From assembly GCA_900468535.1 (NCBI GenBank), contig UBTY01000041.1, forward strand, positions 62,001 through 126,000: a DNA stretch of 64,000 nucleotides, read 5' to 3'. How positions within the stretch are numbered: the first letter of the stretch is position 1; the number at the start of each line of letters is the position of its first letter. A program made the position numbers and the translations under genes. The notes beneath the pieces were generated by a model that saw only the letters and a list, made by a program, of their open reading frames with translations, was not told the origin of the DNA and ran no database searches. The DNA is from Hyphomicrobiales bacterium. GTDB lineage: Bacteria; Pseudomonadota; Alphaproteobacteria; Rhizobiales; Rhizobiaceae. Below, piece by piece: positions 24,692 to 33,106 of this stretch.

Positions 24692-26428
24692 CTACCGCTG
24701 AGCGATGCTGGCAACGGCGCTCGCATCGATCCGGGCTCCGGCTTTGACAAGACCGGACTCCAGTTCGGCCGCAATATCAGGCTGCAGACGCCAGCCGGCT
24801 ACCCGATCCGGGAAAGTCCGCTCGAAATCCGGATCCTTGCTCTTGATCTCCGCAAGGCGCTCTCGTGCGTCCGGCGAATTGAGCTTGCCGAGAGCCGCGG
24901 TTCGCAAAGTCGAAACGAGAAAATCGGTGCAGTTGATCTGCTCGGCAAGCAGCGCCGCGTCCGAGTACCGCCCGGTCGCATAGGCGTCGAGCGCAAGCAC
25001 CAGGATTGCATCCCTCGGCGCATTTTCCATCGAGCGTCCCGCATCCCGAGCCGTCGCCACCCCGGCATCCTTGTAACCAGCCAGGTAGAGAACGAGGGCA
25101 AGCTTCGCGGCTGCGTCTCCGTTGTTCGGGTTGAGCTCCACAGCGCGGTTTCCGGCGCGCACGGCAGCTTCCGTGCGGCCGGCAGCGAATTGCGCGGCCA
25201 TCAGCGAGACATAGGCTCGGTCCGAAAGCGGCGCCGACGAAACGGCAGCCTTGGCAAGCTCGAGTGCCCGCTCTCGTGCGGCTACATCGGTCGACGAGCC
25301 CGGCAGAGCGAGCAATATCCGCCCCAGGAGCGCCTTCGCGTCCACATCTGAGGGCGCCGCGGCAAGGCTCCGTTCGAGGCAATCCCGGCTTCTGGCGACC
25401 TGCTCCATCCCACCTTCATCGAGCGCATATTCCGCCCTGAGCACGCAGACATTGCCGAGCACCTCATCGGGGCTGCCGTGGATCTCGATATTGTTGATCA
25501 CGCCGCGCGTGGCGGCAAAACGTGCCGCCAACTCGCCCGCCATTTCCTCGCGTATCGACACCGGGCTCTTGCCGCTGACATCCACTCTTTCCAATCCGGA
25601 CTTCAGGAGATCGCCCGTCGTGCTATCAGCAATCTGCCACCACACGCTCCGGTCATCGGTATCGCCGTAGTATTTGATGGTGATCTCGTAGCTGCGGCCC
25701 GAACGGTCGCTGGAGCGCACATCGGAGTAGCTTGCTTTCGCGACCGTCAGCGTCGTGAATTGGGTCAGCGCTGTCATCAACGCCTCGCGCGTTTGGCTCG
25801 CCTCTCCCTGCATGCTCGCCTCTGCCGCCTCCATCAGCACATAGACAGTCGGACGCTTGGTGATCGGCGCGTGCCCCGCGAAAAGCTCGACGCTTGCAAC
25901 GGCTCCGATCAGCACCGCCGCAGCAACGCTTGCTCCAGCCAACTTGAAGCTTCGCCGGGTGTCTGGCACCGGAGGTTGCATATCCGGCAGACCGGCGTCG
26001 CACTCACGAACAAGCGCGGCGGGCTTGGTGCCGGCATGAACCTCGTTATCTGGCTCGTGCGGGACCGGTATGCTGGGGAAAATCGCGATATACATTCCCT
26101 TGGGAATATGGATTGTGGCGCCGCCGGTAGAGCCAAAAGCCTGGTAATAGGCGTCCAGTGCTGATCGAAGGCGACTGATCTCGATACGGACGATCGGATC
26201 GGTGGAAGCGTCGAAACCGCTTGGTCGGCCGAGAACGTCGAGCGCAATCGAATAGGCCTTTACGCCCTCGTCGCAACCCTTGAAGCGGCGTTCGGCCAGA
26301 TATCGCAGCATGTCCTTCTGGCGCTCGGTCACCCGGAAGCGACCATCGGAAAATAGGCGTTCCAGCTCGGCTCTGGCGTCGTCGATCGAGACTTCGCTGG
26401 CCCTCAGGTCGTGTACTTCAGCATTCAT
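24692..26428 (-). CDS. membrane-anchored TPR protein with putative DNA-binding N-terminal domain
   Basis: This 578-residue protein has three parts. Residues about 15-120 (RFRVTERQKDMLRYLAERRF, VKAYSIALDVLGRPSGFDA, PIVRIEISRLRSALDAYY) form a domain seen at the N-terminus of many rhizobial membrane regulators, annotated variously. One helix lies near 163-185 (LAGASVAAAVLIGAVASVELF). The C-terminal half is helical with TPR-like repeats. The layout parallels CadC/ToxR one-component sensors, although no classical OmpR winged helix is obvious. Its genomic place suggests it controls the sulfatase unit. It is transcribed towards that unit. Confidence 0.75.
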   Translation of the reverse strand: MNAEVHDLRASEVSIDDARAELERLFSDGRFRVTERQKDMLRYLAERRFKGCDEGVKAYSIALDVLGRPSGFDASTDPIVRIEISRLRSALDAYYQAFGSTGGATIHIPKGMYIAIFPSIPVPHEPDNEVHAGTKPAALVRECDAGLPDMQPPVPDTRRSFKLAGASVAAAVLIGAVASVELFAGHAPITKRPTVYVLMEAAEASMQGEASQTREALMTALTQFTTLTVAKASYSDVRSSDRSGRSYEITIKYYGDTDDRSVWWQIADSTTGDLLKSGLERVDVSGKSPVSIREEMAGELAARFAATRGVINNIEIHGSPDEVLGNVCVLRAEYALDEGGMEQVARSRDCLERSLAAAPSDVDAKALLGRILLALPGSSTDVAARERALELAKAAVSSAPLSDRAYVSLMAAQFAAGRTEAAVRAGNRAVELNPNNGDAAAKLALVLYLAGYKDAGVATARDAGRSMENAPRDAILVLALDAYATGRYSDAALLAEQINCTDFLVSTLRTAALGKLNSPDARERLAEIKSKDPDFERTFPDRVAGWRLQPDIAAELESGLVKAGARIDASAVASIAQR

Positions 26429-26568
26429 GGCTGCCCCCGCGCACCTTGCCCAAGCTAAAGTAGAACAAGGTGTTTATCGCCGAGATGGCAAGGAGTTGCA
26501 ATATAAAACACTAATGAAACCAAAACGTGATCGATTTCGGCGCGCATGGCGCATCAATCCGGCACGTT

Positions 26569-26853
26569 TTAGGAGTGCTTCAGTATGTAATCGATGACGT
26601 CGGCCTCGATCTCAGCGCATACGGTTTCATATTCCTCAAGCAGCGGACAGTCTTCCCGCGACCGGTCCCGTGACATGCGCTCGACAGTGGCGCACGCCTC
26701 GTCATAGGCCTCGAAGAGATCATCCAGTGACGACGGCTTTGCCGCCAGCAGCTGCAGCCGTCCCCGCATGGCGGGCAGCTTCAACATCAGCCGCCATAAC
26801 CCTCTCTGGGCGATCCCGGAACCGTTCCTGTCGGTGCCGCTGCGCTTCTCCAT
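26569..26853 (-). CDS. small helical protein of unknown function
   Basis: The 94-residue product has a basic N-terminus. After it come MLKLPAMRGRLQLLAAKPSSLDDLFEAYDEACATVERM and an acidic helical C-terminus, EEYETVCAEIEADVIDYI. It is predicted soluble. No family is recognised. GGGAGG lies about 13 bases before the ATG, and copies C and D of the local 20-bp motif lie 63-145 bp upstream. That makes it a likely member of the same regulon. Confidence 0.55.
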   Translation of the reverse strand: MEKRSGTDRNGSGIAQRGLWRLMLKLPAMRGRLQLLAAKPSSLDDLFEAYDEACATVERMSRDRSREDCPLLEEYETVCAEIEADVIDYILKHS

Positions 26854-26915
26854 AGGACCCGTGCGACCTCCCGGCCAAACCTGATCGAACGAGTATGCGC
26901 GCGCGTTCGACCGAC

Positions 26916-26935
26916 GGAAGTACGTAACCGTAAAT
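26916..26935 (-). promoter_or_regulatory. copy C of the 20-bp sulfatase-cluster motif
   Basis: On the minus strand this reads ATTTACGGTTACGTACTTCC, one mismatch from copy A. It points towards the small gene at 26853. An inverted half-site ATTTACG at 26944-26950 pairs with its CGTAAAT end across 8 bp. Confidence 0.7.
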
Positions 26936-26976
26936 CGTCGATCATTTACGCGAGGGACATTCAGTTTATACCCCAG

Positions 26977-26996
26977 GTTTACGGTAACGTACTCCC
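26977..26996 (+). promoter_or_regulatory. copy D of the 20-bp sulfatase-cluster motif
   Basis: GTTTACGGTAACGTACTCCC, four differences from copy A, oriented opposite to copy C with 41 bp between them. No convincing gene starts just downstream on the plus strand: 26997-27281 holds only short open frames without family resemblance. Confidence 0.6.
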
Positions 26997-27281
26997 GCGC
27001 CGGCGCGCGCTATCTCAGTTCGTCATGAAATGGGCCAGCGCAGTAGCGCGGGCTTGATGCGGCGACCTGAGGTCAGCAGTGATCTGCCAACGCGCGAGAA
27101 GGAGGAGCCGCACGCGCCCGTTCAGGTCGTTAATAAACATCGAACTCAGCGGGATACATACGGCTGAACTAAGTGCGAAAGCCTCGGAACCAAACATTGA
27201 ATCCCACTTGGAAAGGAGCAGTTTGTCGCTCACTCTTCCGCTCTGGTGTAGACTTCGCAAACAGTTGGACGAGACCAAGGA

Positions 27282-28040
27282 CTACATCATGTAACCGGAA
27301 ACGCCGTCCCACAGCAGTTTCATCGCAGTCACGATCAGCAAGCCGTAGCAGGCGCGATAAATCTGGCGCTGGTCCAGGGCGCCGTGGAGCCGCCAGCCGG
27401 ACCAGATGCCGATCGGAATGGATAGGAGACAGATACCCATCAGCTCCCATGTTTCGAGGGCCGGCTGCGCAAGGAGCAACCACGGCACCAGCTTGGTTGC
27501 ATTTCCAACCGTAAAGAACAGACTGGTGGTCCCGGCGTAAATTTCCTTGCTGAGACCAAGCGGCAGCAAATAGATCGCGAGTGGCGGACCACCGGAGTGA
27601 GCAACCATGGTCGTGATGCCTGAGGCAAATCCGGCCGTGATCGCCTTTGGCTTGGAGCGGGGCTGATGCGTCACCTCGGCGCCCTTGACGAACCAAAGAC
27701 CGACGAATGCAAGCGTCGTGACGGCCATCAGGATAGCGATGGCTCGATGATCAAGGACACGAAATACCAGAAACCCCACCGCAATCCCGATAATCAAGCC
27801 GGGTACAAGCAGCACGAGATCCACCTTGGACCATGTCGACGGCTTCCAGTAACGCAAAGCATAAAGGTCCATCGCCACGAAGAGGGGTGCCAACATGCCG
27901 CCGGCAGTGACCGGGTCCATTACGATCGAGAGCAACGGAATGCCGATTATGGCAAAACCGCCACCGAACGCACCCCGCATGAAACTGATCAGGAAGACCC
28001 CAAGGAACGCCACGAAGGCCGTTGCAAATGTTAGTTCCAT
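27282..28040 (-). CDS. TSUP-family (TauE/SafE) anion permease
   Basis: The 252-residue protein has about 7-8 helices. It has the duplicated TauE/SafE pattern: FLISFMRGAFGGGFAIIGIPLLS in the first half and GFASGITTMVAHSGGPPLAIYLLPLGL in the second. The family moves sulfite, sulfonates or related organic anions. Its position next to the sulfatase cluster could mean a role with sulfur compounds, but it is separated by 240 bp from the motif-bearing gap, so this is speculation. I chose the ATG at 28040 (MELTFATAFV) over the longer frame. Confidence 0.87.
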   Translation of the reverse strand: MELTFATAFVAFLGVFLISFMRGAFGGGFAIIGIPLLSIVMDPVTAGGMLAPLFVAMDLYALRYWKPSTWSKVDLVLLVPGLIIGIAVGFLVFRVLDHRAIAILMAVTTLAFVGLWFVKGAEVTHQPRSKPKAITAGFASGITTMVAHSGGPPLAIYLLPLGLSKEIYAGTTSLFFTVGNATKLVPWLLLAQPALETWELMGICLLSIPIGIWSGWRLHGALDQRQIYRACYGLLIVTAMKLLWDGVSGYMM

Positions 28041-28253
28041 GAACAGTCTCGGTGGCGAACGCGCTGTCAATTTCGATGCTTCAGGCACGGGCGTAAAAAT
28101 GATCGGAGACCCGCTTCGGCGCAAACGAAACATTGTCCTCGCGACAACATAGGTAAGCCGGTGCAGTCGAACTGCACGATCGGCGCGGAAATGATGCTTG
28201 TGCAATGTTCGTGCTCGAACGGCCGGGCGCAAACACAGCAACCGACTTGGTCT

Positions 28254-28661
28254 TCAGCGCGTCCCGGGCCCGAGCCTCCTCCGACGCCCGCGCGATCCGT
28301 TCAAGACGAAGATCAGGTACTGCGCGGCATCAATCGCGTCGCTGAAAAACACTCGCTCCTCCTGCGACGGGCCGTATTGCTTGAAGAAGCGGCCCGAGTG
28401 GCAGCAGAGGGAGACAATGGTCCTCGGCGCTTCACGTGTCCTGAAGTCGACGAACGAGACCTCGACGACGCCATTGGTCTTCCTCACCTCGTAAGAGAAT
28501 TCGGGCAAGGATGAAACCGCGGAGCGAACGATCCGCTCAACCTGCATCAGCAGGACGGTCATCGTCGAGTTCGGCGGACTGTTTCTCGAAAACCACCGTT
28601 CGACGCTGGTAAGATCGAAAATCGGAGTGGGTTCCTCACGGCTCAAGCGCTCGCTTCTCAT
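28254..28661 (-). CDS. hypothetical protein coupled to the Na/Pi cotransporter
   Basis: The 135-residue protein shows no recognised domain. It has a mixed alpha/beta composition with SYEVRKTNGVVEVSFVDF, IVSLCCHSGRFFKQYG and a very basic tail SRGRRRRLGPG. There is no signal or membrane segment. Its ATG overlaps the stop of the Na/Pi cotransporter gene by 4 bp, so it is the last gene of the phosphonate uptake operon and translationally coupled to the transporter. Confidence 0.65.
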   Translation of the reverse strand: MRSERLSREEPTPIFDLTSVERWFSRNSPPNSTMTVLLMQVERIVRSAVSSLPEFSYEVRKTNGVVEVSFVDFRTREAPRTIVSLCCHSGRFFKQYGPSQEERVFFSDAIDAAQYLIFVLNGSRGRRRRLGPGTR

Positions 28662-30301
28662 GCGGCCCCCTTGAGCCGGCTTTCGATGAGCAGGCCGCTT
28701 TCGTCGAGGATCGGGTGTGCCACGGAAACGATGTGGGCGTTGATCCGCTTGAGGTCGCGCAGCATGTCCAGATGCAGGGAGCTGGTTTGCAGGCTGTCGG
28801 TACGGCCGTCGCGCAGGCGCTCCAGGTGGCGCTCGGACGATTGCTTCTCCATGCGCCGAACCTCGACCTTCACCTCCATGATCTGCTTTGCGAGATTGAA
28901 GTCGCGCGTGACGAAGATCGTCTGGGCGATGCGCAGATTGTCGATCGTCAGGTGGAAGAGCTTCGTCAGTTCGGCGTAGCCGTCTTCGGAGAATTTGAGG
29001 CCGAGCGAGACCTTCTTACCGACCTGCGGCAGCAGGCCCTTTTCGATGATGTCGCCGATATGCTCGAGGTTGATCGCATAGTCGATGATGACGATCGAGC
29101 GCCTGCCGTCTTCCTCGCTCAAGCCGCCGCGGCCGAGTTTGGACAGGTAGATCTTCACCTCCTGCTGCAGGCTGTCGACGCGCCTTTCCAGCGTGGGGAC
29201 TTCGGCGAGCTTGGACAGATCGTTCTTCTCGAAGGCGCAGGCGGTGCGCAGCAACATCCGCTCGATCAGGTCGCCGACCCCGAGCACCTCGCGGGTGGCG
29301 CTGGCGAGAGCAAGGACCGGCGTCGAAAGTTCGTGCAGGTCGAGATATTTCGGACCGGTATCCGGCTGCGCGTCCTCGGGAACGAGCCGCAGCATCAGCC
29401 GCGACAGGATGCGGGAGAACGGCCAGGCAAGTGCTGCGAGGAGCAAATTGAAGGTAAGATGGACATCGACCGGCAGCTTCGCAGGGTTCAGCGGCAGCAT
29501 GCCCAGCAGATCGGCGCCGTAACCAGCCAGCGGCAGGGCGATCACGCAGCCGATTGCCCGAACGATCAGGTTGCCCAGCGTCACGCGCCTGGCCGACGCC
29601 GGGCCCGAGAGCGATGCGATGACCGGCGGGATGGCGCCGCCGAGATTGGCGCCGAGCACCAGCACGATGATCAGCCCGGCCGACAGGATACCGGTCGAGG
29701 CGAGCGACAAAATGAGCACGACCGCCGCCAGACTGGAGGACGACACGAAGGCAATGCCGGCGGCAAAGGCCATGGCTACCGGCCAGGCATTGTCGAGCAG
29801 CCGGATGAACGCCGCCAGCGCCGGCGACTGGCGCATCGGCTCGGTTGCACTGCTCAGCAGGTGCAGCGACAGCAGCATCAGCCCGATCCCGATCAGCGCC
29901 GCGCCGCCGCCCTGGCGCGCCGGTGAGCTGCTGCGATGGAGCACGATACCGACAAGGATGACGAGCGGCGACAACCACTCGATGCCTGTGGCCACGATCC
30001 AGGCCGTCACGGCCGTTCCGACATTGGCGCCGAGCAGCACGATCTGGGCCATGCGCGGCTTGACCAGTTCACGCTCGACGAAGGAAGCCACCATCAGCGC
30101 GGTTGCAGTGGAGCTCTGCAGGGCCACGGTTGCGACGAAACCGGACAGGAACGAGCGAAGTCCGCTACGCGTGCCAGAGGCAAGGCCGGTTCTCAGCCGC
30201 GCACCAAAGGCCCGGGAAACGCCATCCTTAACCTGCGCGAGGCCAAACAACAGCAATGCCACGGCGCCGAACAGATTGATCATGACGATTGTCGATTCCA
30301 T
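28658..30301 (-). CDS. nptA: Na/Pi cotransporter family protein with PhoU-like C-terminal domain
   Basis: The 547-residue protein has about eight helices in two Na_Pi_cotrans repeats. The first has the motif VALQSSTATALMVASF; the second is FVSSSSLAAVVLILSLA. From about residue 330 a cytoplasmic helical domain resembles PhoU (IERMLLRTACAFEKND, YAINLEHIGDIIEKGLL). It starts 16 bp after phnV stops, so it is in the phosphonate uptake operon. It probably moves phosphate released by phosphonate breakdown, in or out; the direction is not known from sequence. Confidence 0.9.
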   Translation of the reverse strand: MESTIVMINLFGAVALLLFGLAQVKDGVSRAFGARLRTGLASGTRSGLRSFLSGFVATVALQSSTATALMVASFVERELVKPRMAQIVLLGANVGTAVTAWIVATGIEWLSPLVILVGIVLHRSSSPARQGGGAALIGIGLMLLSLHLLSSATEPMRQSPALAAFIRLLDNAWPVAMAFAAGIAFVSSSSLAAVVLILSLASTGILSAGLIIVLVLGANLGGAIPPVIASLSGPASARRVTLGNLIVRAIGCVIALPLAGYGADLLGMLPLNPAKLPVDVHLTFNLLLAALAWPFSRILSRLMLRLVPEDAQPDTGPKYLDLHELSTPVLALASATREVLGVGDLIERMLLRTACAFEKNDLSKLAEVPTLERRVDSLQQEVKIYLSKLGRGGLSEEDGRRSIVIIDYAINLEHIGDIIEKGLLPQVGKKVSLGLKFSEDGYAELTKLFHLTIDNLRIAQTIFVTRDFNLAKQIMEVKVEVRRMEKQSSERHLERLRDGRTDSLQTSSLHLDMLRDLKRINAHIVSVAHPILDESGLLIESRLKGAA

Positions 30302-30317
30302 CGCAACCTCCCAGCCC

Positions 30318-31115
30318 CTAGCGGGACATCGCCTTTGTCGAGAGCCGCGACAGGGACAGCAGGATCAACAGCGTCACGAAACCGAGGATGATAGTGAGCG
30401 CGGCGGCGTCGAAGATCGCTCCGCGATCCGTCAAGGCGAAGATATCGACGGGCAGCGTGACCCAGCCCGGCGGGTAGACCATGATCGTGGCGCCAAGTTC
30501 TCCCATGGAGAGCGCAAAGCTCAGGCTGAAGGCAGCGATCAGGTACGGAGCAAGGAGTGGCAGCGTAACCCGGCGGAGCCTGTAGAACGGGCGGGCGCCA
30601 AGGCTCTCCGCAACCTTCTCGCAGTCGATGGGAATTCTCGACAGCCCCGCGGACACGTTTCCATAGGTGAAGGCCGAGATCAGGACAAAATGCGCGGCAA
30701 GAACGATGGAACGGGTCCCATTCAGAAGGAGCGGCGGATGGCTGAAGGCGACAAGCAGGGCAAGTCCGACGGATACAGACGGCACAGCGCTCGGAATGAA
30801 AAAGAGAACGCTCATGATCTGCCGCGGCAACGGCCGCACCGACCGCAGCGAGATCGCAGCCCACGTGCCGCACAACAACGCCGCAGCGCTCGCGAGCGCA
30901 CCGGTCAAAACGCTTACGATCAGGCTGTCGAGCGCATCCCCGCTCATCGCGCGTTGGAAGTGCGATAGGCTGAGGCTGCTTGGAAGCGCGCCGTTCCACT
31001 GGCCGGTCAGACTGGCAAGCACGAGGACGGCGACAGGAACGCCATAGATCAGCAGAAATAGCGGCACGATCCCGGCCCAGATGGCCAGTCGCCCGGATTT
31101 AGACCACACCAGCAC
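30318..31115 (-). CDS. phnV: 2-aminoethylphosphonate ABC transporter permease (PhnV-like)
   Basis: The 265-residue inner-membrane permease has about six helices and the coupling loop CEKVAESLGARPFYRLRRVTLP. SFALSMGELGATIMVYPPGWVTLPVDIF is strongly reminiscent of PhnV. I use a GTG at 31115, preceded by GGAGGG, over the longer frame at 31193; it overlaps the phnU stop. Together with PhnU it forms the channel of a spermidine/putrescine-type importer devoted to phosphonates. Confidence 0.85.
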   Translation of the reverse strand: MLVWSKSGRLAIWAGIVPLFLLIYGVPVAVLVLASLTGQWNGALPSSLSLSHFQRAMSGDALDSLIVSVLTGALASAAALLCGTWAAISLRSVRPLPRQIMSVLFFIPSAVPSVSVGLALLVAFSHPPLLLNGTRSIVLAAHFVLISAFTYGNVSAGLSRIPIDCEKVAESLGARPFYRLRRVTLPLLAPYLIAAFSLSFALSMGELGATIMVYPPGWVTLPVDIFALTDRGAIFDAAALTIILGFVTLLILLSLSRLSTKAMSR

Positions 31116-31968
31116 GAGACCCTCCAAAGTAAGCGACAACCCATCGGTAGAGGCCGTAGAGCCCGAGCGAGAGAACGACGTTGACCACTGCAACGACGCA
31201 TGCCGTCACATAGTCGAACTCCTGGATCGCCTTGCCGTAGATCATCATCGGAAGCGTGATCACGTCGCGAGCACCGATGAAGAGGACAATCCCGAATTCG
31301 TTGACGGTCAGGAGAAGGCAGAGACTGCCGCCGGCGACCAAGGCTGGCAGAGCAGCCGGAAAGATCACCTGGCGGACGATCCGGGCCGGCCGCGCACCGA
31401 GACTGCTCGCCACCTCGATCTGCGAGTGCTCGATGAGCGAGAACGCAGCCAACAGCGGCCGCATGACGAACGGCGTGTAGACGGTTATCTCGGCAAGCAT
31501 GACGCCCCACCGCGAATAAAGAAAATCCACGGGTGGCAGCTCCGTCCCGAAGAGTGACATCAGTGACTCGTTCAGGATGCCGGCAGAGCCGTAGATGAAG
31601 GTGAAGGCTAGCGTCACCAGAAAGGTCGGCAGCGCGATGAAGGTCTCTACAAGGCGTCCGGCGAAACGCGACCCGGGAAATGGCACGAACGCGATGGTGA
31701 GAGAAAGCGCGAACCCAAGCGCAAGGCAGCCGGCTGTGGATCCGATGGCGATCGTAATGGTGTTGTAGAGCCCCCTGTGAAACTCACGCGAGGCGAATAC
31801 TTCGTAGAAGTACTGAAGCGATATGGTGCCCTCGTCTCCCAGAGACTGTCGGACGATCAATCCAAGGGGATAGAAGAACAGAACCGCCAGGACGAGAATG
31901 GGCGGGATGGTCCACAGTACCGGGGCGGGTCTTCCTCGCGCCGGCGACGCCGCCGCAATATCAGCCAT
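31099..31968 (-). CDS. phnU: 2-aminoethylphosphonate ABC transporter permease (PhnU-like)
   Basis: The 289-residue permease begins with a helix after a polar tail (VLWTIPPILVLAVLFFYPLGLIV) and has six helices in all. The coupling loop is EVASSLGARPARIVRQVIFPAAL, and NEFGIVLFIGARDVITLPMMIYGKAI is typical of PhnU. Its ATG overlaps phnT by 8 bp and its end overlaps phnV. The gene order and the adjacent phnWAY genes support the specific name. Confidence 0.87.
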   Translation of the reverse strand: MADIAAASPARGRPAPVLWTIPPILVLAVLFFYPLGLIVRQSLGDEGTISLQYFYEVFASREFHRGLYNTITIAIGSTAGCLALGFALSLTIAFVPFPGSRFAGRLVETFIALPTFLVTLAFTFIYGSAGILNESLMSLFGTELPPVDFLYSRWGVMLAEITVYTPFVMRPLLAAFSLIEHSQIEVASSLGARPARIVRQVIFPAALPALVAGGSLCLLLTVNEFGIVLFIGARDVITLPMMIYGKAIQEFDYVTACVVAVVNVVLSLGLYGLYRWVVAYFGGSRAGVV

Positions 31969-33106
31969 GGCGCATATCCTCCGGAACGAGTGTCACCTCC
32001 GACGGGTCGAAATGAAGCTCGATGACGACGCCCGGCTCCGGCGGCTCCGTCACCGGCGGGCATGACACGCGGACCTCTACGCCAGCGATGTCTAAAGTGA
32101 TGTTATGAACGTCCCCCTGCCACTGGACGCTGATCACCCTGCCCGACAGGGAATTCGTGGTTCGCGGCGTCTTCTCCAGCTTGAGGTCATGGGGTCGAAC
32201 GCACAGCAAACATTCACTTCCCGCAGCAACTCCGTGGTGGTTGCGCGCGAGCATCGGCACGCCCTGGAACCGCACGCTCGCCATTCCATCCGTCGATGCG
32301 TGCTGGGCCGATACAGGCAGAAGGTTCGCACGGCCCAGGAATTCCGCTGCGAAGCGGTTTGGTGGATGCCTGAAGAGGGATCGCGCCTCGCCGAAGGCCC
32401 TCAGCCGGCCATCGCGCATGATGCCGATATGGTTCGCCAGGGTCAGCGCCTCGGACTGATCGTGCGTGACATAGAGAACGGTGAGCGAAGGCAGGTCGCG
32501 GTGAAGCTTCGCTAGCTCGTCAAGCATCGAACGGCGGATCTGAGCGTCAAGAGCCGACAAGGGTTCGTCCAGCAGCAACACCTGCGGCTTGGGCGCGATG
32601 GCGCGGGCGATCGCCACTCTCTGCTGCTGGCCACCGGAAAGCTCTCTCGGGTAACGGCGCGCATACGCGCCCATCCCCACCATTGCCAGGCACTCCGGCA
32701 CTCTCGCCCTGATCACGTCTTCGGCCACGTTTTTTGCCCGCAAACCGAAGGCCACGTTTTCATCGACACGCATGTGTGGAAACAGCGCATAGTTCTGCAC
32801 GACCATGCCGATATTGCGTTCATAGGGCGGGAGGTCCGTCACATCGCGCGATCCGATCGTGATCCGCCCCGACGACGGCCGGACGAAGCCGGCCACCGCT
32901 CGCAACGCCGTCGTCTTGCCGGACCCGGAAGGCCCGATCAAGGATACGATCTCGCCGGCCTTGACGGTCAGTGAAAGGGAATCGAGGACGACGGTCCCGC
33001 CGTAGGTAACGGAGACGTCCTCGAAGCCTATTGTTCCACCTTTCGGGGCGGAGGCGGTTTCGGCGACCGCCGTGAATTCCGTCTGGAGAGCGATCGACCG
33101 GGCCAT
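31961..33106 (-). CDS. phnT: 2-aminoethylphosphonate ABC transporter ATP-binding protein (PhnT-like)
   Basis: The 381-residue ATPase has Walker A IGPSGSGKTTALRAVAGF, Q-loop MVVQNYALFPHMRV, signature LSGGQQQRVAIARAI, Walker B VLLLDEPLSALD and the switch His in YVTHDQSEAL. The C-terminal 120 residues form a TOBE-type regulatory domain (LLCVRPHDLKLE, VISVQWQGDVHNITLDI). It is coupled to phnS at its start and to phnU at its end by short overlaps. Confidence 0.9.
   Translation of the reverse strand: MARSIALQTEFTAVAETASAPKGGTIGFEDVSVTYGGTVVLDSLSLTVKAGEIVSLIGPSGSGKTTALRAVAGFVRPSSGRITIGSRDVTDLPPYERNIGMVVQNYALFPHMRVDENVAFGLRAKNVAEDVIRARVPECLAMVGMGAYARRYPRELSGGQQQRVAIARAIAPKPQVLLLDEPLSALDAQIRRSMLDELAKLHRDLPSLTVLYVTHDQSEALTLANHIGIMRDGRLRAFGEARSLFRHPPNRFAAEFLGRANLLPVSAQHASTDGMASVRFQGVPMLARNHHGVAAGSECLLCVRPHDLKLEKTPRTTNSLSGRVISVQWQGDVHNITLDIAGVEVRVSCPPVTEPPEPGVVIELHFDPSEVTLVPEDMRHG

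Noticed and set aside
24681..24712. tRNA-like sequence on the minus strand, GCTCAGCGGTAGAGCAACGG, as in a tRNA D-arm
   Set aside because: It lies at the end of the TPR regulator gene (Ala-Gln-Arg-stop) and continues into motif copy E. No acceptor stem, anticodon arm of proper size or T-arm follows, so it is not a tRNA and probably a coincidence.
28715..29926. Plus-strand open frame of 403 codons within nptA
   Set aside because: Low-complexity composition rich in Gln, Asp and Arg, no motifs, and it is fully covered by the clear Na/Pi cotransporter on the other strand.
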